Positions 7,536 through 15,976 of a stretch of 39,778 bases of DNA are shown here, one piece after another. The stretch spans positions 1 to 39,778 of the forward strand of contig JAZTWH010000050.1 of the NCBI GenBank assembly GCA_045635765.1, written 5' to 3'. Position 1 is the stretch's first letter. Every line of letters starts with the position of its first letter. Source of the stretch: RGIG995 sp045635765 (lineage in GTDB: Bacteria > Bacillota > Clostridia > Oscillospirales > UBA644). Below the pieces are notes generated by a model, which saw only the letters and a list, made by a program, of their open reading frames with translations, did not search any database and was not told where the DNA came from. The position numbers and the translations under genes were made by a program.

Positions 7536-8549
7536 TGCTGTTCGCGTATCGCCGTATCGGGCGGCGTTGTCCGGGGCTTTGAACAGGGCGACGATGAGGT
7601 CGTGGCCGTAGGCGGAGGCCCCGGCGATGAGGCATTGTCCCGCCCCGGGGGTGGAGCCGGTCTTCATGCCGAAGGTTCCTTCGTAATAATTGGAGGAGGA
7701 GGGGACCATCAACTGATTGGTGTTGACGTATCCTGCCGTCGTGCCGTCGGGGAAGGGAATTTCCGAATAGGTCTTCTCGACGGTTTTGCGAATTGTTGAA
7801 TTCTTTGCCGCAGCAACGGCAATGTGCATCATGTCTTCCGCCGTGGTGTACTGCTTCCCGTCCGGGTATCCGTCCGGGCAGGTGAACAGAGAATTTTTTG
7901 CTCCCAGAGATTTGGCCTTGTCGTTCATCTTCTCTAAAAATACGGCTACGGCATCCCGGTCGTTAATTTGGGGGTCCCCCGAAAGGTTTCGGCCCACGTG
8001 AGCAGCGATGACGTAAGCGGCGTCGTTGCCCGAGGGAATCAGCAATGCGTCCAAAATTTGTTCTACGGTCAGGGTTTGTCCTTTGACCAGATCTGCCGAA
8101 GAGGAGCCTGCTCCCACCAGGGATAATTCGCTGCCGACGGTAAATACCGTGTCTTGTCCCACGTATTCCAGCAACGTTAAGGCGGTCAGCAATTTTGTGG
8201 TGGATGCGGCGGTGATTTTGGCTTGGGCGTTCTTTTCAAAAAGCATGACTCCGGCGGTCATGTCGTAGACTGCAATGTGTCCGGCGGAAAAGGTTTCTTT
8301 TTCATAGAGGGAGGCGGCAAGGGTCTTCAATGCTTGTAAATCTGCGTCCTTTTCCGGGGCCGGATCTTGAGAAAGGGACCCGGTCGCCGAGGAATCGGAA
8401 TCGGTGGCTCCGGCCAAGGGGGAATCCCCCGAGGGAGAGGTGGGGGCAACGTGCTTGGTGAACAGGAGTACGGCACCTACTGCAAGAAAGCAAAGCATCA
8501 GCAGGAGAAAAAACCGCAACAGCCCTTTTTTCTTATTCTTCCGTCTCAT
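7488..8549 (-). CDS. Serine-type D-Ala-D-Ala carboxypeptidase (PBP5-like)
   Basis: 353 aa from the ATG preceded by AAAGGAGACCT; the longer open frame upstream has no RBS. Basic N-terminus (MRRKNKKKG), a membrane segment at about 11-30, a Ser/Asp/Pro-rich linker to about 65, then a peptidase S11 domain. The penicillin-binding motifs are complete: S116-T-T-K119, S173-G-N175 and K296-T-G298. It trims the terminal D-Ala of peptidoglycan stem peptides outside the cell. The N-terminal helix may be an uncleaved anchor, because the usual C-terminal amphipathic anchor of PBP5 is missing and the protein ends soon after the catalytic domain. It is transcribed divergently from transketolase, and its 3' end is part of a tandem repeat. 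Confidence 0.92.
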   Translation of the reverse strand: MRRKNKKKGLLRFFLLLMLCFLAVGAVLLFTKHVAPTSPSGDSPLAGATDSDSSATGSLSQDPAPEKDADLQALKTLAASLYEKETFSAGHIAVYDMTAGVMLFEKNAQAKITAASTTKLLTALTLLEYVGQDTVFTVGSELSLVGAGSSSADLVKGQTLTVEQILDALLIPSGNDAAYVIAAHVGRNLSGDPQINDRDAVAVFLEKMNDKAKSLGAKNSLFTCPDGYPDGKQYTTAEDMMHIAVAAAKNSTIRKTVEKTYSEIPFPDGTTAGYVNTNQLMVPSSSNYYEGTFGMKTGSTPGAGQCLIAGASAYGHDLIVALFKAPDNAARYGDTRTALDAGFEAIRQTQNKN

Positions 8550-8588
8550 AGGTCTCCTTTCGGGAAAAGGTTTTGTTGTGTCCTCTCC

Positions 8589-8617
8589 AGTATAACATAT
8601 TTCTTTTGGAATTGCAA
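8589..8617 (-). promoter_or_regulatory. Promoter of the D-Ala-D-Ala carboxypeptidase gene
   Basis: On the minus strand TTGCAA, 17-bp spacer ending in TGT, then TATACT, 40 bp before the ATG. It is back to back with the transketolase promoter 50 bp away. Confidence 0.82.
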
Positions 8618-8667
8618 GACCGGTTTCAGAAAAAGTGGGCAAAATTTCGGAATCTTTTTCTACCCTC

Positions 8668-8696
8668 TTGCAATCTCTTTTTTTTTATGGTATACT
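8668..8696 (+). promoter_or_regulatory. Promoter of the split transketolase genes
   Basis: TTGCAA, 17-bp T-rich spacer ending in TGG, then TATACT. The short leader holds a CCCCGG (8714-8719) / CCGGGG stem just before the AAGGAG ribosome binding site. Confidence 0.82.
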
Positions 8697-8753
8697 GTAG
8701 AATAGAATACTGTCCCCGGTCCTTTGCCGGGGGAAGAATAAGGAGAATAAAGC

Positions 8754-9563
8754 ATGAACACCGAAAGCATGGCTCTGGAGATGCGAAAGCTAATCCTGAC
8801 ATCCCTGTATCACGCAAAAAGCGGTCATCCCGGTGGATCCTTGTCCTGCACCGACATTCTTGCGGTTCTGTACAACGAAGAGATGAACGTGAATCCCGCC
8901 GACCCCAAAAATCCCCATCGGGATCGGTTTGTTTTGTCCAAGGGGCATGCGGCCCCTGCCCTCTACGCCGCCCTTGCGGTGAAGGGATACTTCCCGAAGG
9001 AAGATATGGTTACGCTGCGGAAGATCGACAGTCATCTGGAGGGACATCCCAGCATGAAATCCACTCCCGGTGTGGATATTTCCACCGGCTCTCTGGGACA
9101 GGGAATCTCCGCGGCCTGCGGTATGGCTCTTTCCGGGAAGCTGGCCGGCGAGGATTATCGGGTCTATGCCGCCCTGGGAGACGGAGAGATCGAAGAGGGC
9201 CAGGTGTGGGAGGCCATGATGTTTGCCGCCCATTACAAGCTGGATAATCTTTGTGTTTTCGTTGACCTGAACGGACTTCAGATCGACGGTAAGACCTGCG
9301 AGGTTATGGGATCCGATCCGGTTCCCGATAAAATGCGTGCCTTCGGTCTGGAAGTGATCGAAATTGACGGCCACAACTACGACGAGATCCGGGGAGCCTT
9401 GAAGAAGGCCCGGGAAACTAAGGGAAAGCCCACCTGCGTCGTGGCCCATACCGTCAAAGAAAAGGGCGTTTCCTATATGGAGAATCAGTGCGATTGGCAC
9501 GGTGCCGCCCCCAAACAGGAAGAATACGAAATTGCAATGAAGGAGTTGGAACAACATGGCTGA
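8754..9563 (+). CDS. Transketolase, N-terminal (TPP-binding) subunit
   Basis: 269 aa, the usual length of the N-terminal half in organisms with a split transketolase. Motifs: SGHPGGSLSCTDILAVLY (about 22-39), RFVLSKGHAAPALYAAL (about 62-78), STGSLGQGISAACGMAL, and the TPP/Mg signature GDGEIEEGQVWEA with NLCVFVDLNGLQIDG. Together with the next gene it transfers two-carbon units between sugar phosphates in the non-oxidative pentose phosphate pathway. RBS AAGGAG lies 9 nt before the ATG. The end overlaps the C-terminal subunit by 8 bp, so the two chains are probably made in equal amounts. Confidence 0.95.
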   Translation: MNTESMALEMRKLILTSLYHAKSGHPGGSLSCTDILAVLYNEEMNVNPADPKNPHRDRFVLSKGHAAPALYAALAVKGYFPKEDMVTLRKIDSHLEGHPSMKSTPGVDISTGSLGQGISAACGMALSGKLAGEDYRVYAALGDGEIEEGQVWEAMMFAAHYKLDNLCVFVDLNGLQIDGKTCEVMGSDPVPDKMRAFGLEVIEIDGHNYDEIRGALKKARETKGKPTCVVAHTVKEKGVSYMENQCDWHGAAPKQEEYEIAMKELEQHG

Positions 9564-10524
9564 TCTGAAAGCAACCCGTGACGCTTACGGCGAGGGTCTT
9601 GTGGAATTGGCAGAACAATACCCTAATTTTTACGTTTTGGACGCGGATCTGGCGAAGGCCACGAAAACCATCACCTTTAAGAAAAAATACCCCGACCGTT
9701 TCATTGATTGCGGAATCGCGGAAGGAAACATGATCGGCGTTGCGGCGGGCCTTGCCACCTGCGGAAATACGGTCTTTGCCTCTTCTTTCTCTATGTTTGC
9801 CGCCGGCCGTGCCTTTGAGCAGGTCCGCAACAGCGTGGCGTATCCCCATCTGAACGTTAAGGTTGTGGGAACCCATTCCGGGCTGACCGTTGGGGAAGAC
9901 GGGGCAACCCATCAATGCCTGGAGGATCTGGCGTTGATGCGTTCCATCCCCGGCATGGTGGTCATTAACCCCTCCGACGCCACCCAGATGAAGGCGGCTC
10001 TTCGCTTTGCCGTCGAGCATGACGGTCCCGTTTATATTCGCGGCGGACGCCTTGCCGTTCCCGTGGTTTACGAAGAAGGAAGCATTACTTATACAGCCGG
10101 CCAGTCTTATCGGATCGCCGAAGGGGACGACGTGACCCTGATGTTCTGCGGACACTTCCATGAATTGACCGCCCAGGTGAAGGAAATGCTGAAAAAGGTC
10201 GGCCTTACTTGCCGGATCGTGGATATGCCTTCCGTGAAGCCCGTGGATCATAAGGCCATTGAGGACGCTCTGAAGGATACGGGTCTGATCGTGACCTTTG
10301 AGGACCACAATATCAACGGCGGCTTTGGCTCTGCCGTTTGTGAAGCGGTCTGCGGTTGCACTATTGCCACCGGCGGTCCTTCCGTTATCCGCATCGGCGT
10401 CGAGGATTCCTTCGGAACCTCCGGCACCCCCGCCCAGCTGATGGAAAAATATGGCTTTACCGCCGAGAATGTCTGCCGGAAGATCCTGGCGGCCAAGGCC
10501 CCCGAAAAGCTGACCCAGCTGTAA
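9556..10524 (+). CDS. Transketolase, C-terminal subunit
   Basis: 322 aa, pyrimidine-binding and C-terminal domains of transketolase. VLDADLAKATKT, RFIDCGIAEGNMIGVAAGLA (with the catalytic Glu), FASSFSMFAAGRAFEQVRNSVAY, GTHSGLTVGEDGATHQCLEDLALMRSIPGM and GPVYIRGGR are all visible. It starts inside the 3' end of the N-terminal subunit gene. The C-terminus is EKLTQL-stop, and a 25-bp stretch containing this end and its stop is repeated 27 bp downstream. Confidence 0.95.
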   Translation: MADLKATRDAYGEGLVELAEQYPNFYVLDADLAKATKTITFKKKYPDRFIDCGIAEGNMIGVAAGLATCGNTVFASSFSMFAAGRAFEQVRNSVAYPHLNVKVVGTHSGLTVGEDGATHQCLEDLALMRSIPGMVVINPSDATQMKAALRFAVEHDGPVYIRGGRLAVPVVYEEGSITYTAGQSYRIAEGDDVTLMFCGHFHELTAQVKEMLKKVGLTCRIVDMPSVKPVDHKAIEDALKDTGLIVTFEDHNINGGFGSAVCEAVCGCTIATGGPSVIRIGVEDSFGTSGTPAQLMEKYGFTAENVCRKILAAKAPEKLTQL

Positions 10525-10690
10525 TCTTTCAAAAAGCTGTCCCAATTGTAATCTTACAGTGCATCTCTGCGGCGACGCCGTGATCGCGTCTCCACGGCAC
10601 GGTCAAGTATCTCCGCGGCGATGCCGTAATCGTTGTCGCGGCTGGCAAGCTGCGGCTCTTTAGTCGGCGGTTGTTGCAATCGTAATTTCT
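10505..10690 (+). repeat. Repeat-rich gap with a copy of the transketolase 3' end
   Basis: AAAAGCTGACCCAGCTGTAA (from 10505) recurs as AAAAGCTGTCCCAATTGTAA from 10532, with 21 of 25 bases identical over the full unit and a 27-bp period, so it is in frame (KLTQL-stop, then KKLSQL-stop). Further on, ATCTCTGCGGCGACGCCGTG (10563) and ATCTCCGCGGCGATGCCGTA (10609) form a second, 46-bp-spaced pair. No gene or clear promoter is visible between here and the sortase start. Confidence 0.8.
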
Positions 10691-10734
10691 TTGGTAACAT
10701 TTCCCCGTTCTTCGATCCCGGAGGGAGGGATTTC

Positions 10735-12234
10735 ATGACTCAAAAAAAGCGGCCGGAGGCTCCGAAGGGGCAGCCGGCCGACGGATACGAATGGAAGAAA
10801 GAGACTCGGAAAAAGGGATATGTGAAATATTCCCCTCTGTCGCTGTTGCTTCTTGCGGCGTGTGCGTTCGTCTTTTCCTTCAGCCTTCTCGGCCTGTTTG
10901 AGCAGTCGGTTTTGGATTTTGCCGGTCGGGCCGAGGTTGCAGGGTTTGACAAAAACGTCTTTCAGCCCGGAAACGTGGATGCCCAGGGGAATCCCGTCAT
11001 CGTACCCTCTTCCGACGGCGGAGCGAAGCTTCGAGAGTGGCAAAAGATTGCCCCGGGAGAGATCGATACGGAGTCTCTGCCGTATCTTCAGACCGTGGGC
11101 TTTGAAGCCTTGCTGGAGCAGAACGAGGATACGGTGGCCTGGATGTACTGGCCCACCACCACCGACGTGAAGGGCTTGCCCTTTAATCTTCCGGTGGTTC
11201 AGAGCACCGACAACGAGTTTTACCTCTCCCATTCTTTTGACAAGAGCAACAATAATAACGGTTGGATTTATATGGATTACCGTTGTGATGCAACGGATCT
11301 TCTGTCCAACCGAAATACCATTCTTTACGCCCATGCCCGCAGTTATTTGATGTTTGGCGGATTGCGTTATCTGAATTCCAAAACCAAATGGCAACAGGAC
11401 GGGTACAATCACTTCATCTATATCAACACCCCCACGGAGCGCACGGTCTGGCAGGTGTTTTCCTGGTATGAGACTACCACGGCCTTCAATTACATCAATA
11501 CCTATTTCCCTGACGACGGGGAATACGTGGAGTTTTTGAATCTTCTGCAGTCGAACAACACCATTTCGGCCTTCGAGACCTTTGAGTTTACGCCGGAGGA
11601 CCGAATTTTGACCCTCTCTACCTGTAAGGGGAGCAACAGCGACGTGCGTATCGCCGTCCATGCGGTTTTGGTCAAGCACGGATTGATTTCCGAGCTGGAA
11701 AATCCCACCGACGGCAACGGAATTTCCGATTCCGGCTCCGGGTCTGGGACCGATTTTCCCGACAATGCCCCGGATGCCACGGATACCACCGAGGCGACCG
11801 ACGTCCCCTCTTCCGATACCTCCGGGTCAGACCTTTCCGAAGATGCTTCCACCGATGCCGGTCCCGGGAGTGATTCTTCCTCCGACGGGGGAACCTCTTC
11901 CGACGGGGGAACCTCTTCTGATTTCCCGGCGGACAGAACCGACGTCTCTTCCGACGGCGACGGTTCTTCTGATGGCGACGGTTCTTCCGGCGGTGACGGT
12001 GCTTCCAATGGAACTGACGGTGCCTCCGACAGTAACGGTTCTTCCGATGAATCTGACGTCTCTTCCGATGATTCCGACGCCTCTTCCGACGGTGACGGCC
12101 CTTCCGACGGCTCCGATGGTTCTGTCGGAGATTCCGGGGATAATTCCACTGATTCCGGGGAAGGAGACTCTTCCTCCGGGAATCCGGGGGATTCCTCGGA
12201 TGTTGCAACTGACGCAGCGAATTCGGGGGCGTAA
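10735..12234 (+). CDS. Class B sortase with long acidic Ser/Asp/Gly-rich tail
   Basis: 499 aa from the ATG preceded by GGAGGGAGGG; the longer frame upstream is repeat sequence. Basic cytoplasmic start, one membrane segment at about 35-55, then an extracellular sortase domain. Class B features: WMYWPTT, NLPVVQSTDNEFYLSHSF, NTILYAHARSYLMFGGL with His200, ILTLSTC with Cys297, and VRIAVHAVLV with Arg305. The residues beside the His are unusual (YAHA instead of the common YGHN/YGHR). Residues about 322-499 are a disordered tail of Ser, Asp, Gly and Thr. No neighbouring gene has an obvious sorting signal, so the substrate is unknown. It may be housekeeping or serve surface proteins encoded elsewhere. 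Confidence 0.88.
   Translation: MTQKKRPEAPKGQPADGYEWKKETRKKGYVKYSPLSLLLLAACAFVFSFSLLGLFEQSVLDFAGRAEVAGFDKNVFQPGNVDAQGNPVIVPSSDGGAKLREWQKIAPGEIDTESLPYLQTVGFEALLEQNEDTVAWMYWPTTTDVKGLPFNLPVVQSTDNEFYLSHSFDKSNNNNGWIYMDYRCDATDLLSNRNTILYAHARSYLMFGGLRYLNSKTKWQQDGYNHFIYINTPTERTVWQVFSWYETTTAFNYINTYFPDDGEYVEFLNLLQSNNTISAFETFEFTPEDRILTLSTCKGSNSDVRIAVHAVLVKHGLISELENPTDGNGISDSGSGSGTDFPDNAPDATDTTEATDVPSSDTSGSDLSEDASTDAGPGSDSSSDGGTSSDGGTSSDFPADRTDVSSDGDGSSDGDGSSGGDGASNGTDGASDSNGSSDESDVSSDDSDASSDGDGPSDGSDGSVGDSGDNSTDSGEGDSSSGNPGDSSDVATDAANSGA
11860..12190 (+). repeat. Low-complexity Ser/Asp/Gly coding repeat in the sortase tail
   Basis: Short units based on TCTTCCGACGGNGACGGT are repeated with variations, giving SSDGD/SSDGG peptide repeats. 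Two exact GACGGGGGAACCTCTTC copies occur near 11884 and 11902 (18-bp period). Confidence 0.8.
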
Positions 12235-12375
12235 TCTGGAGGGGCCGAAGGTGCCTCTTACCATGCCTTTTGCCGCGGGCCCGGGACGGATTCTTTGGGT
12301 ATGAAGATGCTCCCTGCTCCTTGGGTGATTGATACTGTCGGGGCGGGGCAGGCGACGTTGTTTTTTTGTGAGACA

Positions 12376-12409
12376 GCCGACTCTTTGAACGAAAAGGGTC
12401 GGCGTTTTT
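12376..12409 (+). terminator. Rho-independent terminator after the sortase gene
   Basis: GCCGACTCTTT (12376-12386) pairs with AAAGGGTCGGC (12393-12403), with one T-G wobble, followed by GTTTTTC. Confidence 0.82.
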
Positions 12410-12606
12410 CATGGGTGAAAAGTTCGGAAAAAATTCAAGAACAAGGTCATTTGTTACTTAACTTTGAAACCTTTGTATCGTTTTTTTGAATCTATATTTT
12501 CAGGTGAAAATTTGTGCATTTTGCACATTTCTGTTTTTTTTGCCGCAAAGTTGAGACACGAAATATTGATTAAATTATTCTATTTTGGTCTTATTCTAAC
12601 TATATG

Positions 12607-12635
12607 TTGTGAAATTACCGTTATGCTTGTATAAC
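12607..12635 (+). promoter_or_regulatory. Possible second, upstream promoter overlapped by a palindrome
   Basis: TTGTGA, 17 bp, TATAAC. The -10 lies inside the CGTTAT...ATAACG palindrome (12619-12636), an arrangement expected for repression. Inference only. Confidence 0.35.
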
Positions 12636-12749
12636 GCTCGGACAAAAATGAGTCAAATTTTCAATAAAAACTCTGAAAGGATGTTCCTTTTTGTGGTAAA
12701 AAGTGCATAAAAGGGCAGGAAATATTACTCGAAAAGGGAAGAATTTTAC

Positions 12750-12778
12750 TTGACAAATTGCCTTAAATATATTATAAT
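12750..12778 (+). promoter_or_regulatory. Main promoter of the eight-gene transport operon
   Basis: TTGACA, exactly 17 bp, TATAAT: a perfect match to the sigma-A consensus. Unlike the other promoters in the window it lacks a TGn extended -10. A leader of about 115 nt precedes the GTG start. Confidence 0.9.
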
Positions 12779-12898
12779 AAACAAGCAAAAGGGGTTTTTG
12801 CCCCTTGTGAACAATGGAAGCGATGGGTACCGGTGGATTTCTTCGCCGGTCCTCTCCCGTTTCATGGCAATACTTGAACCAAAGGAAGGTGTTTTGCA

Positions 12899-15800
12899 GT
12901 GCGCAAAAACAAAGTTATCGCAGTGATCCTCATTGCTGTGATGGCGGTGCAGATGTTCGCTTTGACGTCTCTCGCAAAGACTTTGACGGAGTTGGATTCC
13001 AACGTTCCCTTCGTCGCCGTCTTTAAAGAGGGCTCTTACGGTGAATATCTGCAGACTTACGCCCGTGCGTCCGCTTCGGATGACGTCATTTCCATTGACG
13101 TGACCAAGTATACCGCAGGGGAAAACGTCAAAATTGAAAATTACGAGGGTAGAAAGAACGTCCTCGTAACGCAGGAAGACGGCTACGTGGAATTTACCGT
13201 AGAAGTTGCTTCCACCGGATTGTACGGTCTGGGATGCGATTATTTCCCCATGGAAGGAAAGGGCGTTGCCATCGAGCGTGCCATTACCATCAACGGGGAA
13301 TCTTCCTACAACGAAGCCCGCACGGCGGCGTTGGACCGGATCTACGTGGATTCCGTGGATTCGAAGAAGGTTTCCGAGCCCGATGAAAACGGAATCAAGA
13401 GCGGTTATTTCATCGAAGATTTGAACGGGAATCAGATTCGTCCCTCTTCCGTGGAATCTCGCCGTTGGATTGATGGATCTTACTTCAAGGACTCCACCGG
13501 TTCCTACGACGGGGCGTTGCAGTTCTATCTGGAAAAGGGAACCAACGTGATTCGCCTGACCTCCTCCCGTGAGCCCGTGGCTCTTTCCGCGTTACGTCTG
13601 TACGGCGTGAAGGAGTCGGTTTCCTATACCGAATTCCTGGCTGAAAACGGGGAGTTTGTCGTGGAAGGCAATCAACTGATCTCCAAGATTCAGGCGGAAT
13701 ATCCCGAAGCAAAATCCTCCACCTCCGTGTATTCCGGATACGACCGCTCTTCCGCGGCTACCGAGCCCCAGGCTGACAAGCGGATCAAGTATAACGTGAT
13801 CGGCGGGGAAAACTGGAATTCCTCCGGTCAGTGGGTGGAATATAAGGTGAACGTGCCCAGTGCCGGTCTGTACAAGATCGTACTCCGGGCCCGTCAGAAC
13901 GTCGTGTCCGGAACCTTCTCCAGCAGACAGATTACCGTCAACGGAGAAACCCCCGTTTCCGAAGCGACCCGGATTCGCTTCCCCTATTCTACCAGCTGGC
14001 AGATGATGACTCCCGCGGATTCCTACGGCAACGAGCTCCTCTTTAAGTTTAAAGAAGGGGAGAACACCATTCGCATTGCCGCAACTACCGGGGAATTGAG
14101 CGAATACATCAACGCCGTCGATACCGTTGTTTCCAAGCTGAACAACGACTACCGTAAGATCATGCAGATCACCGGTGCGGAGCCCGACAAGTACCGGGAT
14201 TATAAATTGGATGAAGAAATCCCTGACGTTATCTCTGACCTGAAGGCTCAGGGCGATATTCTGATGAGTGTTTACAACAACCTCATTGAGATCTTGGGGG
14301 GTCAGGGACAGCAGACTGCTATCGTTTATAACGTAATCAGCGTTCTGTACGATATGTCCGATGATCCGGATGAAATACCTTCCTATTTTGATAACTTTAA
14401 AAATCAGATTACGAACCTGGGTTCCTGGTTGAACACCATGCGAAATCAGCCTCTGGAAGTGGACTATATTTTGATCGCCGAGCCTGGTTACGAAGCCCGA
14501 AAGGCTTCCGCCGGCGTATTCGAAAACATCTGGCACAACATTGTCATGTTTATCGAGTCCTTCTCCACCGACGCCAACGCCATCGGTGCCACCAGCGACC
14601 AGGAATATGATACCACCGTTTCCATCTGGGCTACCACCGGTAAGGAACGTGCGGAAATCAAGCAGCGGCTCATTGAGCGTGCCTTCATCAGCCAGTATCA
14701 GATCGGCGTCGATATTGAACTGGTTCCCGGCGGTGCTCTGTTGCCCTCTGTTTTTGCCGGCAAGGGCCCCGACATCGTTATGGGTCTCGGTTCTACCGAC
14801 GTAATCAACTACGCTTCCCGTAACGCCTTGGTCGCCTTGAACAATTTCGATTCCTTCACCCTGGAGAATGCCCAAGAGGGATACAAAGACGTTCCCGGCT
14901 TTGCGGAAGTGGAGACCTGGTTCTCTTCCACGGCCTTTACATCCATTACATTGGAAATATTTAAGGATAAGAACGACCGTAGCAAGGGTACGGTAAATAA
15001 CATTTACGGGTTGCCCGAAAAGCAGGATTTCTCTCTGCTCTATTACCGGGAAGACGTGCTGGCGGATGCAGGGCTGGAGATCCCCAAGACCTGGACTGAA
15101 ACCTACGACATGATCGCCATTCTGAAAAAGCGTTACATGGACTTTGCTCCCCCGGATTTCCTTACCATCCTTTATCAGAAGGACGAACCTCTTTATAAGA
15201 ACAACGGTTCCCAGATCAATCTGGATTCCGAAACGGCCATTCAGTCCTTCATCACCGTTACCGACTACTTCATTACTTATAACTGCCCCAAGGCGTACAA
15301 TTTCCAGAACCGATTCCGGTTCGGCGAAATGCCCGTCGGAATGTCGCCCCTGAGCTTCTACAATACCCTGTGCGTTGCAGCTCCCGAAATTAAGGGCACC
15401 TGGACCTTCTCCACCATTCCCGGCACGGAAGTGACCGACGAACAAGGAAACGTCCTGACTGATGCGGAAGGCAATCCCATCATCAACTACAAGACCTCTA
15501 CCACCGTTTCCTCTATCTGTCTGCTGAACGAAGGTGTCAGCAAGGGAGACACCCACTCCAATGCTTGCTGGGCTTGGATGGCTTGGTGGGTCAGCGAAGA
15601 CGCTCAGTATGAATACGGAATTGAATTGGAAGCAACCCTTGGCGTTGCCGCCCGTTACAATACCGCAAACCTTGCCGCCGCCCAGAGACTTCCCTGGACG
15701 ACCAAGGAACTGGCCGCCATCATGGATCAGTGGGAAAACACCGTCGGATACGAAGAACAGGTCGGCGGTTACTACTACACTCGCTACTATGGATTTGCAT

Positions 15801-15958
15801 TCAACGAAGTGCTTGACGAGTATACGGATGCCAGAGAAACTCTTCTGAATTATATTCAGGAGATCAATAAGGAAATTAAGTACAAGAGAGAACAGCTGAA
15901 TCTTCCTTACAGTGACTCTGTTGCCGACGCAGACCAGTCTGCGAAATCTTCGAACTAA
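12899..15958 (+). CDS. Very large extracellular solute-binding protein with N-terminal beta-sandwich domains
   Basis: 1019 aa, more than twice the usual size. It starts at GTG with AAGGAAGG 8 nt upstream. The signal peptide is roughly residues 1-27 (MRKNKVIAVILIAVMAVQMF, ending near LAKT) and has no lipobox cysteine, unlike most Gram-positive binding proteins. Residues about 60-245 and 290-410 look like galactose-binding-type beta-sandwiches; the second has SGQWVEYKVNVPSAGLYKIVLRAR and GENTIRIAATTGE. A helical linker follows. From about 590 to 960 is a family 1-like binding domain, with ADAGLEIPKTWTETYDMIAILKK, AFITVTDYFITYNCP-type segments and a FGEMPVGMSPLSFYNTL pocket region. It heads the operon and should feed one or both permease pairs. 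The ligand, probably a carbohydrate, is not identifiable. Confidence 0.85.
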   Translation: MRKNKVIAVILIAVMAVQMFALTSLAKTLTELDSNVPFVAVFKEGSYGEYLQTYARASASDDVISIDVTKYTAGENVKIENYEGRKNVLVTQEDGYVEFTVEVASTGLYGLGCDYFPMEGKGVAIERAITINGESSYNEARTAALDRIYVDSVDSKKVSEPDENGIKSGYFIEDLNGNQIRPSSVESRRWIDGSYFKDSTGSYDGALQFYLEKGTNVIRLTSSREPVALSALRLYGVKESVSYTEFLAENGEFVVEGNQLISKIQAEYPEAKSSTSVYSGYDRSSAATEPQADKRIKYNVIGGENWNSSGQWVEYKVNVPSAGLYKIVLRARQNVVSGTFSSRQITVNGETPVSEATRIRFPYSTSWQMMTPADSYGNELLFKFKEGENTIRIAATTGELSEYINAVDTVVSKLNNDYRKIMQITGAEPDKYRDYKLDEEIPDVISDLKAQGDILMSVYNNLIEILGGQGQQTAIVYNVISVLYDMSDDPDEIPSYFDNFKNQITNLGSWLNTMRNQPLEVDYILIAEPGYEARKASAGVFENIWHNIVMFIESFSTDANAIGATSDQEYDTTVSIWATTGKERAEIKQRLIERAFISQYQIGVDIELVPGGALLPSVFAGKGPDIVMGLGSTDVINYASRNALVALNNFDSFTLENAQEGYKDVPGFAEVETWFSSTAFTSITLEIFKDKNDRSKGTVNNIYGLPEKQDFSLLYYREDVLADAGLEIPKTWTETYDMIAILKKRYMDFAPPDFLTILYQKDEPLYKNNGSQINLDSETAIQSFITVTDYFITYNCPKAYNFQNRFRFGEMPVGMSPLSFYNTLCVAAPEIKGTWTFSTIPGTEVTDEQGNVLTDAEGNPIINYKTSTTVSSICLLNEGVSKGDTHSNACWAWMAWWVSEDAQYEYGIELEATLGVAARYNTANLAAAQRLPWTTKELAAIMDQWENTVGYEEQVGGYYYTRYYGFAFNEVLDEYTDARETLLNYIQEINKEIKYKREQLNLPYSDSVADADQSAKSSN

Positions 15959-15976
15959 AGGGAGGGAGGATAGGAA

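Larger units (their letters stand above)
12235..12898 (+). promoter_or_regulatory. 664-bp gene-free control region of the sugar-type operon
   Basis: The stretch holds a terminator for the sortase unit (12376-12409), then a long AT-rich segment. That segment has a palindrome TGTGCA-TTT-TGCACA (12513-12527), a palindrome CGTTAT-GCTTGT-ATAACG (12619-12636) that covers a possible upstream promoter, and the main near-consensus promoter at 12750-12778. The transcript leader (about 12785-12898) includes a GGGG/CCCC hairpin within CAAAAGGGGTTTTTGCCCCT. No gene is called. The palindromes are the right size for LacI- or GntR-type operators, but no regulator gene is nearby. Confidence 0.6.

Noticed and set aside
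12235..12375. Structured non-coding RNA after the sortase gene
   Set aside because: GC-rich stretches are present but no consistent stem set, promoter or known RNA signature (6S, tmRNA, SRP RNA) could be recognised by eye.
13592..15556. 654-residue minus-strand frame opposite the binding-protein gene
   Set aside because: Antisense shadow of a clear secreted protein gene; no RBS or promoter.
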